Origin: an uncultured Bryobacterales bacterium
GTDB lineage: Bacteria; Acidobacteriota; Terriglobia; Bryobacterales; UBA6623
Reading direction: 5' to 3'
DNA length: 64,000 nucleotides
Assembly: GCA_951813605.1 (NCBI GenBank)
Contig: OX638379.1
Location: forward strand, 3,652,062 to 3,716,061
Shown here piece by piece: positions 17,609 through 26,742 of the stretch. The position numbers were made by a program, and so were the translations under genes. The notes below the pieces were generated by a model. That model was not told the DNA's origin, made no database searches, and saw only the letters and a list, made by a program, of their open reading frames with translations. The number at the start of each line of letters is the position of its first letter. Positions within the stretch are counted from its first letter, which is position 1.

Positions 17609-18691
17609 TCAGGCCGCCTGGGAGACCAGGTCCGAGACCGGCTGGATCACGAGCTGTCTTGCCGTCGTCGCAGGCAGAGTCGTGAGCAGCACGAAGCGCG
17701 TGCCCGTCACGGGATCGGCCCAAGCCAAGGTGCCGGTCGCGCCACTGTGCCAGAACGTCGCCTCGGAACACCCTGCACCGGCACCGGTGCCTAGCGCGAA
17801 GCCAAGGCCTCGCGGCGTACCGAGACGGGACGTGTGATTCCGCACCATCAGCGAGGCCGTTGCCGGAGGCAAGACCTTCGCCTCCGCCGGAACAAGGAAC
17901 TCGAGGAAGAATCTCGAGACATCCGGCGCGCTGCCGTGCGCCCCGCCCCAAGGAGACGCCAGTTCGCGCCAGTAGGAACTGTTCCAGTCCCAGTGCGCCG
18001 CCTCGGGCGCGCCCTGCCCGCCGTGCGGCGGTCCATGCTCGACCTGGCTTCGCTGCGTCTCTTCGAGCGCGAAGCGGCCGAGCCCCAGGGCGGTGCGATT
18101 CATTTGGAGCGGACGGAACAATTCGCGGTCCAAGAACTCCGGAAACCGCGTGCCCGTGATACGCTCGCAGATCTCGGCCGCTAGAAGGATGCCCATGCTT
18201 TGGTAGGAATACCGCTTGCCGGGCTCGAAGAGCAGGTCGGTCCTCATGGCCCGCTCCACGAATTCCTCCAAAGGAGCGTTGCGCCGACGCAGCTCGATAT
18301 TCTCCGGTAGCTGGTCCGGCAGGCCTGACGTGTGCGTCAGGAGGTGCTTGACGGTGATGCGGGATCGAGCCCCGGAACGAAACTCCGGAAGGAACCGCCT
18401 GACGGGGTCTGCCAGCTTCAGCTCGCCGCGGTCGGCCAGTAGCATCACCCCCGCTGCGGTCATGGGCTTCGTGATCGACGCGAGCAAAAAGATCGCGTCG
18501 GCACTTGTCGCGGTCCCGTAGGACCGGCTGACAGCCCGGGCTCCGCTACGGACATCCAGCACCGCGCCGAGCACCGCGCCGCTCGCAATATGACGCTCGA
18601 TTAAGGCGCCCGCTTCCGCTAGCGCGTCTAGCGCAACCGCGTTGGCGAGAGGCATCGCGAAAGCCCCGGAAATGAACCTACGCCGCTTCAC
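17609..18691 (-). CDS. Serine beta-lactamase-like hydrolase
   Basis: The 360-residue protein has an N-terminal MKRRRFISGAFAM segment resembling a Tat or Sec leader. It carries the class C beta-lactamase/esterase SxxK motif as ASITK, with Ser72 and Lys75. A Tyr-containing second motif (RYSYQSMG) lies near residue 165, and FWHSGATG is near the C-terminus. Such proteins are usually esterases or peptidases of the EstB/beta-lactamase family rather than true antibiotic-hydrolysing enzymes. It converges with the cyclase-family gene, with about 10 bases between. Confidence 0.85.
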   Translation of the reverse strand: MKRRRFISGAFAMPLANAVALDALAEAGALIERHIASGAVLGAVLDVRSGARAVSRSYGTATSADAIFLLASITKPMTAAGVMLLADRGELKLADPVRRFLPEFRSGARSRITVKHLLTHTSGLPDQLPENIELRRRNAPLEEFVERAMRTDLLFEPGKRYSYQSMGILLAAEICERITGTRFPEFLDRELFRPLQMNRTALGLGRFALEETQRSQVEHGPPHGGQGAPEAAHWDWNSSYWRELASPWGGAHGSAPDVSRFFLEFLVPAEAKVLPPATASLMVRNHTSRLGTPRGLGFALGTGAGAGCSEATFWHSGATGTLAWADPVTGTRFVLLTTLPATTARQLVIQPVSDLVSQAA

Positions 18692-18745
18692 AACGCAGCA
18701 ATCCTAGCATCCAAACGCCTCGCAACTGATCCGGTGATCCGAGAG

Positions 18746-20587
18746 CTATTCGAGGTCCATGCGGATCTTTCCGATGAGATTCGGCAAGTAAGCGCGGAAT
18801 CGCGCATTCGCTTCAGGGTCGGCTGCGGGCAGGGCCGACACCTGAGCCAGAACAGGCCGCGCTCGCTCGTCCATGTAATCGAGCGCGTTGAGAGCCGCCA
18901 TCGCCAGGAAGATCCCGTGCTGCTCTGCGTCGCCGAATCCCAGCAGCACCGGGAGGGCGCGCTGGACGTCCTTTTCGTTTCCGTAACGTCCTAGGGCCTC
19001 CGCGGCAGCTATGCGCACCGTGGCATCTTCGTCGGCCAGCGCGTCCCGCAAGGGCTCGGCCAGCGCTTCGACCCCGGCCTGTCCGCGGATTAGAGCCCCC
19101 GTCGCGGCCCAATAGCGCACCGCGGCGTCGCTGTCTTCGAAACCTGTTCGCAACGTGCCTTCATCGCCTGCCTTCATCGACGTCGACAATTCCGCCATGC
19201 GCATGATGCGGTCCAGCGGATACCGCGCTGGGTTTGCTCCCATTGAATGCGGCGCGTCCTGTCCGGAGCGCGAATGGATCGCGTGCTCGGGCAGGAAACC
19301 GAGATCTCGGATCGCCAGCGACCACTCGCGCCGCGCGGCGCGCATGCGCTCCAAGACTGCGCGATGCGCCGAGCTTGTGGCGAGGTTCTTGGTCTCGTCG
19401 GGATCTTCGGCCAGGTCGTACAGCTCCTCGGCAGGCTTTTTCTCCCAGAAATGGGTCTTCGGAGGCCGCAGTCGGCCTGCGTGGTAGAGCTCGTGCCACA
19501 CGGCGGTCGTGGGCGTCTGGAACATGTACTGGATGTACTGGCCGTAGATGCGGTGCGGCATGAAATTGCGAATGTAGATGTAGCGCTCGTCGCGCACGCT
19601 GCGGACCATGTCGTAGCGCTCGTCCATGCGGCCGCGGAAGGCGTAGTTGTACGGCTGCGGCATGGTCTCGAACTTCCCGGCAAAGGCGTGTCCTTGAAAA
19701 TGGTCAGGCGGCTCGATCCCGGCGAGGCTGAGCACAGTCGGCGCAAGGTCAACGAAGCCTACCTGGCGGCTGCTCTCGCCACCCTCCGCATAGTCGGCAG
19801 GCCGCAAATCCCGAAACTTCTGCGGCACGTAGAGAATCATGGGAACGTGCAATCCGGAGTTGTAGGTCCAGCGCTTGCCGCGAGGCATGCCCGGGCCATG
19901 ATCGGCCCAGTAAAAGACGATTGTGTCCTCTTCCAGGCCGTCTTCTCGCAGCTGGGACAAGACCCTCCCGGCGAGGCTATCCATCTCCGTAATCTTGTCG
20001 TGGTACTGCGCCCAGTCCCTCCGGCTCTCCTCCGTGTCCGGATGGAACGCCGGGACCCTCACCTTGGCGGGATCGTGAACGGCCTCGTGCGGTCGCTTGC
20101 GGATTTGCGACTCGTGGGTGACCGTGAAGTTGAACACCGCGAAAAACGGCTGCCCCGCAGCACGGTTGCGCCAGTGCGCCTGGCGGCTGGACTCGTTCCA
20201 GACCTGGCCGGGCTTGCTTAGGTTGTAGTCCTCCTTGGCGTTGTTCGACACGTAGTAGCCCGCATCGCGCAGGTATTGCGGGAACATTCGCATGGACGAA
20301 GGCAGGCGGGTCATGGAACGCATGTGCTGCGACCCGGTAGACGGCGGGTACATGCCGCTGATGATGGTGGTCCGAGCCGGAGCGCAAACCGGTGCGGTGG
20401 ACCAAGCGTTGCGGTAGATCATGCCGCGCTGGCCGAGCCCGTCGAGATTGGGCGCATGGGCGTAGGAATCGCCGTACACTCCGAGGTGCGGACCATTGTC
20501 CTCGGAGCTGATCCAGAGGATATTGGGGGTGTCGGCGGTCGCCCGCGCCGCGAGCAACGCCACGAGAAGAATCATCCGCAGCGACAT
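18746..20587 (-). CDS. Secreted sulfatase with C-terminal HEAT-like repeats
   Basis: The 613-residue protein has a signal peptide (MSLRMILLVALLAARATA) and the metal-binding opening PNILWISSEDNG. Formylglycine motif CAPAR has Cys68. YWADHGPGMPRGKRW marks the second active-site block. It resembles the heparan N-sulfatase-like branch. Residues about 500-600 contain helical repeats (DAAVRYWAATGALI, DATVRIAAAEALGRYG), a HEAT-type extension that likely binds protein or polymer. It is divergent from nrdR. Confidence 0.9.
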   Translation of the reverse strand: MSLRMILLVALLAARATADTPNILWISSEDNGPHLGVYGDSYAHAPNLDGLGQRGMIYRNAWSTAPVCAPARTTIISGMYPPSTGSQHMRSMTRLPSSMRMFPQYLRDAGYYVSNNAKEDYNLSKPGQVWNESSRQAHWRNRAAGQPFFAVFNFTVTHESQIRKRPHEAVHDPAKVRVPAFHPDTEESRRDWAQYHDKITEMDSLAGRVLSQLREDGLEEDTIVFYWADHGPGMPRGKRWTYNSGLHVPMILYVPQKFRDLRPADYAEGGESSRQVGFVDLAPTVLSLAGIEPPDHFQGHAFAGKFETMPQPYNYAFRGRMDERYDMVRSVRDERYIYIRNFMPHRIYGQYIQYMFQTPTTAVWHELYHAGRLRPPKTHFWEKKPAEELYDLAEDPDETKNLATSSAHRAVLERMRAARREWSLAIRDLGFLPEHAIHSRSGQDAPHSMGANPARYPLDRIMRMAELSTSMKAGDEGTLRTGFEDSDAAVRYWAATGALIRGQAGVEALAEPLRDALADEDATVRIAAAEALGRYGNEKDVQRALPVLLGFGDAEQHGIFLAMAALNALDYMDERARPVLAQVSALPAADPEANARFRAYLPNLIGKIRMDLE

Positions 20588-20662
20588 GCCCCGAGTATAC
20601 TCACCGCCGGCATTCGGCTAGAATCAGTATTCCGGCTTCCCGCCCGACCCTGCGATTCCCCT

Positions 20663-21118
20663 GTGCTCTGCCCTTTCTGCTCCAAGCTCCGCGACAAGGT
20701 AATCGACTCCCGCATGAGCAAGGAGGGAGACGTGATCAGGCGCCGCCGGCACTGCCTGAGCTGCGCCCGCCGCTTCACCACTTACGAGCGGATCGACGAA
20801 ATCCCGTACATGGTGATTAAGAAAGACCGGCGCAGGGAGCGGTTTGACCGGCAGAAAGTGCTCCAGGGGCTGCTTCGCGCGTGCGAAAAGCGCCCGGTCA
20901 CGATGGCACAGATGCAAGCGATGGTCAGCGCGGCGGAAGAGCTCGTCACCAACTCGCATGCTCGGGAATGCAGGACTAGCACGATCGGGGAGCTGCTCAT
21001 GCGCGAGCTGAGGCAAGTGGACAAGGTCGCCTACGTCCGCTTCGCCTCGGTTTACCGTGATTTCCACGATGCGCGGCAGTTCGTGCGGGAGATAAGGCAT
21101 CTCAAGCTGGACCGCTAG
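20663..21118 (+). CDS. nrdR: Transcriptional repressor NrdR
   Basis: I start at GTG 20663, which gives the expected LCPFC opening. The 151-residue protein has an N-terminal zinc ribbon (CPFC ... CLSC, Cys pairs about residues 3-6 and 31-34). RRRRHCLSCARRFTTYER is the family signature. An ATP-cone domain follows (VIKKDRRRERFDRQKV onward). NrdR represses ribonucleotide reductase genes when dATP is abundant by binding paired NrdR boxes. nrdJ lies 37 kb away in this window with a candidate box pair upstream (61330-61376). Confidence 0.95.
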   Translation: MLCPFCSKLRDKVIDSRMSKEGDVIRRRRHCLSCARRFTTYERIDEIPYMVIKKDRRRERFDRQKVLQGLLRACEKRPVTMAQMQAMVSAAEELVTNSHARECRTSTIGELLMRELRQVDKVAYVRFASVYRDFHDARQFVREIRHLKLDR

Positions 21119-21221
21119 GAACGGCTCGCTGGGCTTTGCCAGCCGCTGGTTGGCTTAGACTCCTTGATGGGTGCAGCGGCTCCGATTGCGGCTTGCTGCG
21201 AAGCTAGGAGACACGTAATCA

Positions 21222-21605
21222 ATGCCAGAGGAAAACCGCAGCATTGTAGACGACGCGACGCGGCTTCACATGCAATCCATCGACGCCAGCTTGACGGCTC
21301 TGACGTCAACCATGGGCAAGATCTTGAAGCTCGCCAAGATCGCAATAGCGCTCTACTTGATTTCGGTAATGCTCGGCGTGGCAACCGCGGTATTCGCGAT
21401 CGTCTTCTCGAATCGAGCTGTTGGCGGCTTCGGCGGTGGGGGGCACGAAGCTCGGAACGAAGCGCGGTTGGAACAGCTGCGACAGGCTCGGGAACAGCAA
21501 GACTCGGACGACTCGGACCGAGGGACCGAGCACCATGGAGAAAGTTCCGAACAGGACCATGGCCCCGAGCACGCTGAAGAGGATGAACACGACGACGAGC
21601 CTTAG
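21222..21605 (+). CDS. Small single-span membrane protein of unknown function
   Basis: The 127-residue product is preceded by AGGAGA about ten bases before the ATG. It has an amphipathic N-terminus, one hydrophobic helix (LAKIAIALYLISVMLGVATAV, about 38-60), a Gly-rich turn, and a very acidic, His-rich tail (SDDSDRG...EEDEHDDEP). I recognise no family. An antisense frame over the same bases also looks partly hydrophobic, but it lacks a ribosome binding site. Confidence 0.5.
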   Translation: MPEENRSIVDDATRLHMQSIDASLTALTSTMGKILKLAKIAIALYLISVMLGVATAVFAIVFSNRAVGGFGGGGHEARNEARLEQLRQAREQQDSDDSDRGTEHHGESSEQDHGPEHAEEDEHDDEP

Positions 21606-21993
21606 GGCGGGCGGATCAGCCCAGCGCGCATCATTCGCGCATTCCCGTTGCCAGGCCCGCGAACCACCTGACATGCTTGCAGCGGTCGGCCTGCGTGTTA
21701 TTCGTCTGGCGCAACCGAGCTAGTTGCTGCCTCGGCTCGATATTGGAACGCACGGGTTCGAAAGTGTTGCGGCGACGATCCGCACGAGGCCGAACGATCC
21801 GGACCACGTTGCATTCGCGGCGGGCGAGGCGCGCTGTGGCGGCGAGGCATTCGTGGAATCGCATGACGTCGAAGGGTCCGAACGCGTCTGCTGACTGGCT
21901 AACCGCCACAACCTAGAGGACCTCGGCGACGGACTCGGAGGCAGTGGCGTCTAGGTTCTGACCTGGCGCGCGGGCGCAGTGCGGCTTCGTGGA
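21606..21993. other. Intergenic region, no gene recognised
   Basis: About 390 bases lie between the small membrane protein and the end of the BNR-4 gene. Short Arg-rich frames on the minus strand are open but match nothing I know. A GGGTTCGAAAG segment near 21763 resembles a tRNA T-loop, but no acceptor or T-stem pairing forms around it. Confidence 0.4.
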
Positions 21994-23334
21994 TCAATCG
22001 CGCTCGTCGATCAAGAACGCACTGCCCTTCCCGGTCCCTTTCCAAGAATAGAAAAGCAGCAACCCGTCAAGAACTTCACCGCTCTGGCCGCGCACGAACT
22101 TGACACTCTGGTAGCGCAGCCCGTGGATCGGCGAAAGATCCCGGTTACGTCGCCAGTTGCTGCCTGCCGTGTCGGAAACCCACTCCTCGACGCGGTCACC
22201 CCAACCGTAGCGATTCATCTCGGTCTCCTCGTGGGTCTCGCCATCGCCGGCGATGAGGTAAGCCCGGAACGAGCCGTCCGACTCGCCGACCAGGTGAGTC
22301 GAGTTGAACGGGTGCCCGGTTGTTGCAAGCTCCGTCCGGACCCATTGCCCACCGGACAGCCGCACGAAATAGAATTTCGATGCGTACGGCGTCTCACCCG
22401 AAACCGGTAGGAGCAAATACGGCTCGCCGCCCTCGCCAAGCTCTATGGAGGGACCTACCGAAGCGCTTCCTCCTTCGGTGTTCCATACCAAGCAGTCTCG
22501 CTGCGCGGTCCCGAAGTTGACTGGCCTAGGCAGCTGCTTTCCGTGAGCGTTGAAGACCTCCCCGGTCTCGAGGTCGGCGCGCAGGTAGTAGAGGTTGTGG
22601 CGGCGCGTGTAGTCGTGCAGGACACCTCCATACCGCTCGCTTGCGATTGGTTCCTCAACTTTCCAAATGAAGGCGATGTGCAGCGTCCGGCCGTCTGCGC
22701 TCACCCGGGTGGTCTGGTACGAGCCGGCGTGCGCTGCCAGCGGGGAAATGTGGGGCAGGGCGTCCATGTCGATAACGGGGGCCTGCGGTTTCCCCCAAAT
22801 CCTCCCGCCATCGCTGGAGACGCGATACGTCCAGAACCCGAGGTGGCCGCTTTCGCGAAAGTAGACCAGCGTTTTGCCGTCTGCGATTCGATGTACCTGC
22901 GGATACGAAACCGAATGGGAGATTTCGGGAAGGCGCTCCCACCCTCCAATGTCGCCCGGCAGCTTCGTCGCGAGGTGGTAGCCCGGTGTTCGATGGAAAC
23001 CGAACGCGACATGCAGACGGCCATCGGCCTCGGACCATACAACGGGCGAATAATGCTGGTCGCGCTCGAATCGCCTTGCGTCGATCTCGATGCCCATCCC
23101 GTCTAGCAGCATCCTCGGCTCCGAGAGCTCGCGCGTCGTGAGATGGTAGGCGCGAATCCAAGGGAGCCCGCGGTCGCCACGCCATACCAAGTAGACGCTC
23201 TCTCCGCTCTGAACCGCCTGTGGATAGATGCGGTTGTCGTAGAGCATCTTGAGCGCGCCATCCCCGGCGAAACGGACCGTATCCCCGAGCAGCGGGCAAC
23301 AGGCAATGAGGACAAGAGCTGTGATCCGATGCAT
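21994..23334 (-). CDS. Secreted BNR-4 repeat protein
   Basis: I start at ATG 23334, which opens onto a signal peptide (MHRITALVLIACCPLLG). The 446-residue protein is a beta-propeller-like BNR-4 family member, with RIYPQAVQSGESVYLVWRGD, HYSPVVWSEADGRLHVAFG and YPQVHRIADGKTLVYFRE-type blades. The family includes polysaccharide lyase-like and putative carbohydrate-binding proteins. A role in polysaccharide processing fits the neighbouring sulfatases but is inferred. It is divergent from rpmH. Confidence 0.75.
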   Translation of the reverse strand: MHRITALVLIACCPLLGDTVRFAGDGALKMLYDNRIYPQAVQSGESVYLVWRGDRGLPWIRAYHLTTRELSEPRMLLDGMGIEIDARRFERDQHYSPVVWSEADGRLHVAFGFHRTPGYHLATKLPGDIGGWERLPEISHSVSYPQVHRIADGKTLVYFRESGHLGFWTYRVSSDGGRIWGKPQAPVIDMDALPHISPLAAHAGSYQTTRVSADGRTLHIAFIWKVEEPIASERYGGVLHDYTRRHNLYYLRADLETGEVFNAHGKQLPRPVNFGTAQRDCLVWNTEGGSASVGPSIELGEGGEPYLLLPVSGETPYASKFYFVRLSGGQWVRTELATTGHPFNSTHLVGESDGSFRAYLIAGDGETHEETEMNRYGWGDRVEEWVSDTAGSNWRRNRDLSPIHGLRYQSVKFVRGQSGEVLDGLLLFYSWKGTGKGSAFLIDERD

Positions 23335-23558
23335 GAGTCTTCCCAGGATTGTCCCACCTAGCGGTTGATAAGCCGCAGCCTCCGGGGCAACGGGCCGGTC
23401 CGGACTCGTTCCGGCCGGAGCACCTTGCATCGCCGCCGTCGCATACAGGCCGCAACCATGCGCCGCAGTCCATGGCAGAAGCACCCCTGTGCTAAGCTGG
23501 ATTTTCAGGACCTTCGGGCCGCCCGATTCCGACAGACGGCCAACCCAGAGGGCTGCGC

Positions 23559-23705
23559 ATGCCGAAACGAACTTACCAGCCGAACCGGCGCAGGAGAGCC
23601 AAGAAGCACGGCTTCCGTGTCCGGATGAGAACGCCCGGAGGTCGCCGTGTACTTGCAGCGCGCCGCGCCAAGGGTCGGAAACGCCTTAGCGTCAGCGACG
23701 AGTGA
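23559..23705 (+). CDS. rpmH: 50S ribosomal protein L34
   Basis: The 48-residue, very basic protein starts [19 protein letters not shown] and continues with [30 protein letters not shown], the complete L34 sequence pattern. It is the first gene of the rpmH-rnpA-yidD-yidC-jag-mnmE cluster. dnaA, which often precedes rpmH, is not upstream here; the BNR-4 gene is. Confidence 0.97.
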   Translation: MPKRTYQPNRRRRAKKHGFRVRMRTPGGRRVLAARRAKGRKRLSVSDE

Positions 23706-23721
23706 GCCCGGGCCACGCCGG

Positions 23722-24129
23722 GTGACAACGCGCCCATTCGGACTGCCGCGGGCACAGCGCATCAGGAAGCGAACCGATTTTCAGGCGGTTTATCATAAAG
23801 GGGTCCGGCTGGGGTCCAAGCTGTTCACCGTGTTCGCTCTGTCGACCGAAACGGACCACCCCGCCCGGGTGGGCCTAACGGTCACTCGCAAGATCGGCAA
23901 CGCCGTGACCCGAAACCGTTGCAAGCGCCTTCTGCGGGAGGCGGTGCGCAAGCATTGGGTGCTGCTGCCGGACGGCACCGACATGGTGCTGCACGCGCGT
24001 CGCGGGCTTGATACCGCGCAAGCCGTAGATGTGGAGAGGGAAATTGCCCGGACGCTGTCGAAAGCCGTTCGTAGGCTCGCCAGGCAGAGTCGCCGCATTG
24101 CAGGACGGAAACAAGGGGGCGAGAGATAG
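23722..24129 (+). CDS. rnpA: Ribonuclease P protein component
   Basis: I start at GTG 23722, 16 bases after rpmH, giving a 135-residue protein with [22 protein letters not shown]. The RNR signature is [18 protein letters not shown], the RNA-contacting helix of RnpA. It binds RNase P RNA and helps remove tRNA 5' leaders. Earlier in-frame starts would overlap rpmH. The downstream yidD reading frame begins inside or right at its end. Confidence 0.93.
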   Translation: MTTRPFGLPRAQRIRKRTDFQAVYHKGVRLGSKLFTVFALSTETDHPARVGLTVTRKIGNAVTRNRCKRLLREAVRKHWVLLPDGTDMVLHARRGLDTAQAVDVEREIARTLSKAVRRLARQSRRIAGRKQGGER

Positions 24130-24373
24130 TCTGACGGGACCACAGCGAATCGCGCTTGCCCTGCTGTGGACCTACAAGACGGCGATCTCACACATGCTCG
24201 CGTCCTGCTGCAAGTTCCACCCGACATGCTCTGTCTACGCTCGCGAGGCGATCGAGCGCCACGGTGTCAGGCATGGCTCCTGGCTGGCGCTGAAGCGGCT
24301 ATTGCGTTGCCGCCCGTTCGCGCCCGGCGGCATTGATCCCGTGCCCGAAACCATTGGTCGAGCCGATGCCTAA
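24098..24373 (+). CDS. yidD: Membrane protein insertion efficiency factor
   Basis: The family core is plain: [20 protein letters not shown], then [20 protein letters not shown] and [14 protein letters not shown]. The three Cys of the family are present. The start is uncertain. In-frame candidates are TTG 24098, which overlaps rnpA by 32 bases, and a CTG at 24131 that lies 8-10 bases after a strong AAGGGGGCGAG ribosome binding site. No ATG or GTG fits. YidD assists insertion of membrane proteins together with YidC, whose gene overlaps its end by 8 bases. Confidence 0.9.
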   Translation: MQDGNKGARDSLTGPQRIALALLWTYKTAISHMLASCCKFHPTCSVYAREAIERHGVRHGSWLALKRLLRCRPFAPGGIDPVPETIGRADA

Positions 24374-26126
24374 GAATCCCAACGACGAACAGTTCATCCA
24401 GCGCCGCATGCTTCTAGCAGCGGTGCTTTCCGCCGTGGTCATGGGCGGCTACATCTATTTGGTTCCGCGACCGGAGCCGCAGCAGCAGCCACAGACGGAG
24501 CCGGCAGCCACGCCATCGTCGCCAGCGGTCATCGAAATTCCGCAACCTGCCGCGGTCGAGACTGATCCGGTTGAGCCGTCCGGGACCAGCGAGATCGATT
24601 TCGGCAGCCAAACTGTCGAGGCCAGCCGCGAGCAGACAGTGACGGTTGAGACCAATTCCTTTCTCGTTGAATTCACGAACCGAGGGGCAACTGTCAACAG
24701 GTGGGAGCTTAAGAAGTTCAAGGACGCGCACAAGGGCCCGCTCGACTTGGTCCATCAAGGCGGCGCGAAGCGATTCGGCCATCCGTTCCGTCTGGTGCGG
24801 CCGGGCGGCGAGGCAATCGCGGGCTCTGACGAAGCACTCTTCACCGTCAATTCCGGACCGACTGTGCGGCACGCGCCGGAAACGCTAGTCTTCGAGCACG
24901 CGAAGAACGGACTCCGAATCCGCAAGACCTTCGCGTTTGAAGCCGATGGACACATCGTTCGCGTCGCAACCGAGGTTTCCGAAGGCGGTCGGCCGCAACG
25001 TCACCTGTTCGAGTGGGGCGGAGGATTCGGCGACACGGCTCAGGCCGGCAACACGGCGCACAGCCAGACTTTCTATTTCGACGACGGCGACATCCAGTTC
25101 ACTCCCGCCTCCGATGCCGAGGACGAGCGGATTTCCTACGCCGGGCCGTTCCCGTTCGTCGGGGTCGCTGACCTGTTTTTCACCGCCGCCGCGATTCCCG
25201 AGCCAGGAAACGAGATTCGCGTCGAAACAAGCGCGGTCGAAATCGTACCCACGGGAGACGAATCTGGCGAGCGGCAGCAATTCGTCGCCGCAGCTTTCGG
25301 AGGCGAGACGCGGAACAGCGTCCGCTGGTACGTAGGCCCGAAGAGCAGGGAGGCCCTAGCCGGCGTTGACGGTGTCGGCAACGCGTTCGGCAGGATCGTC
25401 GACTTCGGTTTCTTTGCCTTCATCGCAGAGCCGATCTTCCTCATGCTGCGGTGGGTCCACTCGAATATCGTCTCGAATTGGGGTTGGAGCATCGTCATCG
25501 TCACCGTATTGATCAACACGATTCTGTTCCCGCTCAAGTACAAGAGCACCAAGTCGATGCGCAAGATGCAGCAGCTGCAGCCACTGGTCAAGCAAATCAA
25601 CAACAAGTACAAGGGCGTGACGATGCGCGACCCGCGCAAGGCGAAGCAGAACGAAGAACTGCAGGCGCTTTACAAGAAATACAAAGCCAATCCGATGGGC
25701 GGGTGCTTGCCTATTCTGCTGCAAATGCCATTCTTCTTCGCCTTTTACAAGCTGCTGACCGTCGCCATCGAGATGCGACAGGCCGAATGGCTTTGGGTAA
25801 GCGATTTGTCCAACCCGGAGACACTGGCGATTCGCGTGCTCCCGCTCACCATGGTCGCCACTCAGTTCTGGTCCCAGTCTCTGACGCCCACGCCGACGGC
25901 TGACGCGACGCAGGCGCGCCTGATGAAATTCATGCCGCTCGTGTTCGGCTTCATCTTCTACCAGTTCCAAGCCGGGCTGGTGCTATATTGGCTGACTAGC
26001 AATTGTGTTGGCATCGTCCAACAGCTCATTCTGAACCGGTTGCCGACAGAGCAGGTGGTAATCGAAACCGGACGCAAGCGAGGCAGGAGCGGCAAGAGCA
26101 GCAAGAGGAGGAAACGCGGGAGGTAG
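24366..26126 (+). CDS. yidC: Membrane protein insertase YidC
   Basis: The 586-residue protein has an N-terminal membrane anchor ([19 protein letters not shown]). A Pro/Gln-rich linker and the large periplasmic beta domain of Gram-negative YidC follow (about 90-330). The conserved insertase core starts near residue 355 ([20 protein letters not shown]) and includes the cytoplasmic coil loop ([18 protein letters not shown]) and [20 protein letters not shown]. The basic C-terminal tail is typical and can bind ribosomes. The start at 24366 overlaps the end of yidD. Confidence 0.96.
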   Translation: MPKNPNDEQFIQRRMLLAAVLSAVVMGGYIYLVPRPEPQQQPQTEPAATPSSPAVIEIPQPAAVETDPVEPSGTSEIDFGSQTVEASREQTVTVETNSFLVEFTNRGATVNRWELKKFKDAHKGPLDLVHQGGAKRFGHPFRLVRPGGEAIAGSDEALFTVNSGPTVRHAPETLVFEHAKNGLRIRKTFAFEADGHIVRVATEVSEGGRPQRHLFEWGGGFGDTAQAGNTAHSQTFYFDDGDIQFTPASDAEDERISYAGPFPFVGVADLFFTAAAIPEPGNEIRVETSAVEIVPTGDESGERQQFVAAAFGGETRNSVRWYVGPKSREALAGVDGVGNAFGRIVDFGFFAFIAEPIFLMLRWVHSNIVSNWGWSIVIVTVLINTILFPLKYKSTKSMRKMQQLQPLVKQINNKYKGVTMRDPRKAKQNEELQALYKKYKANPMGGCLPILLQMPFFFAFYKLLTVAIEMRQAEWLWVSDLSNPETLAIRVLPLTMVATQFWSQSLTPTPTADATQARLMKFMPLVFGFIFYQFQAGLVLYWLTSNCVGIVQQLILNRLPTEQVVIETGRKRGRSGKSSKRRKRGR

Positions 26127-26141
26127 GTCGCCCTGGCGACC
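26126..26141. repeat. Perfect hairpin between yidC and jag
   Basis: GGTCGC CCTG GCGACC forms a six-base-pair stem with a four-base loop, starting at the last base of yidC. No T-run follows, so it is not a standard terminator. It could stabilise or process the polycistronic message between yidC and jag. Confidence 0.5.
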
Positions 26142-26163
26142 GTCCCGTCGATCGGGATCCACA

Positions 26164-26670
26164 ATGCCAGACTTCGAGTGGACGCTCGATTCCTTGGGCC
26201 CGAAGATCGAAGCGTTCTTGAATCCCGTGCTAGACGCCGCGGACTTCGACCTCGGCTACGACCTATACGAGGTGAATCGCAGCGACGACGCGGTCGGTCC
26301 CGAGGTCGCGGTCGACTTCAAGGGCAGCGATGCCGACCTCCTGCTGCGGCGCCGCGGCTCGCTCCTGCTCGCCTTGGAACACTTGGCGCTCGAGGCTCTG
26401 AAGATCCCGCATCAGGACAGATTCCGGCTGATCTTCGATGTTGACGACTACCGCATGATGCGGATCGAGGAACTCCGCCAAAGTGCCAAGGTGGCGGCAG
26501 AGCAGGTCAAGCGCACCGGCAGACGGTATGAGTTTCGGCCCATGACGTCCCGCGAGCGTCGTATCCTCCACGTCTCTCTGCGTGACGAAGACGAGGTCAC
26601 GACGCTGTCCGAGGGGGTGCCCCCGCACCGTTACACAGTCGTATCGCCAAGAAAGCCGGGCAAGTCCTAG
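26164..26670 (+). CDS. jag: KH/R3H RNA-binding protein Jag (KhpB-like)
   Basis: The 168-residue protein lies directly after yidC, its normal place. The middle holds the KH-like region (DADLLLRRRGSLLLALEHLA, with the GDRGKRG-type loop altered). The C-terminal R3H part reads SAKVAAEQVKRTGRRYEFRPMTSRERRILH. The N-terminal Jag_N domain found in Firmicutes is absent, as in many Gram-negatives. Jag/KhpB binds RNA and is linked to cell envelope and division control. Confidence 0.9.
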   Translation: MPDFEWTLDSLGPKIEAFLNPVLDAADFDLGYDLYEVNRSDDAVGPEVAVDFKGSDADLLLRRRGSLLLALEHLALEALKIPHQDRFRLIFDVDDYRMMRIEELRQSAKVAAEQVKRTGRRYEFRPMTSRERRILHVSLRDEDEVTTLSEGVPPHRYTVVSPRKPGKS

Positions 26671-26742
26671 ACCGACTGGAAGCATTCTCGCCGACAACCT
26701 CTCCGCCAGCTAGGTCCGCCAGCGTCCGATCGCGCAAACACC

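Noticed and set aside
21740..21800. tRNA-like GGGTTCGAAAG segment
   Set aside because: The flanking bases do not pair into a T-stem or an acceptor stem.
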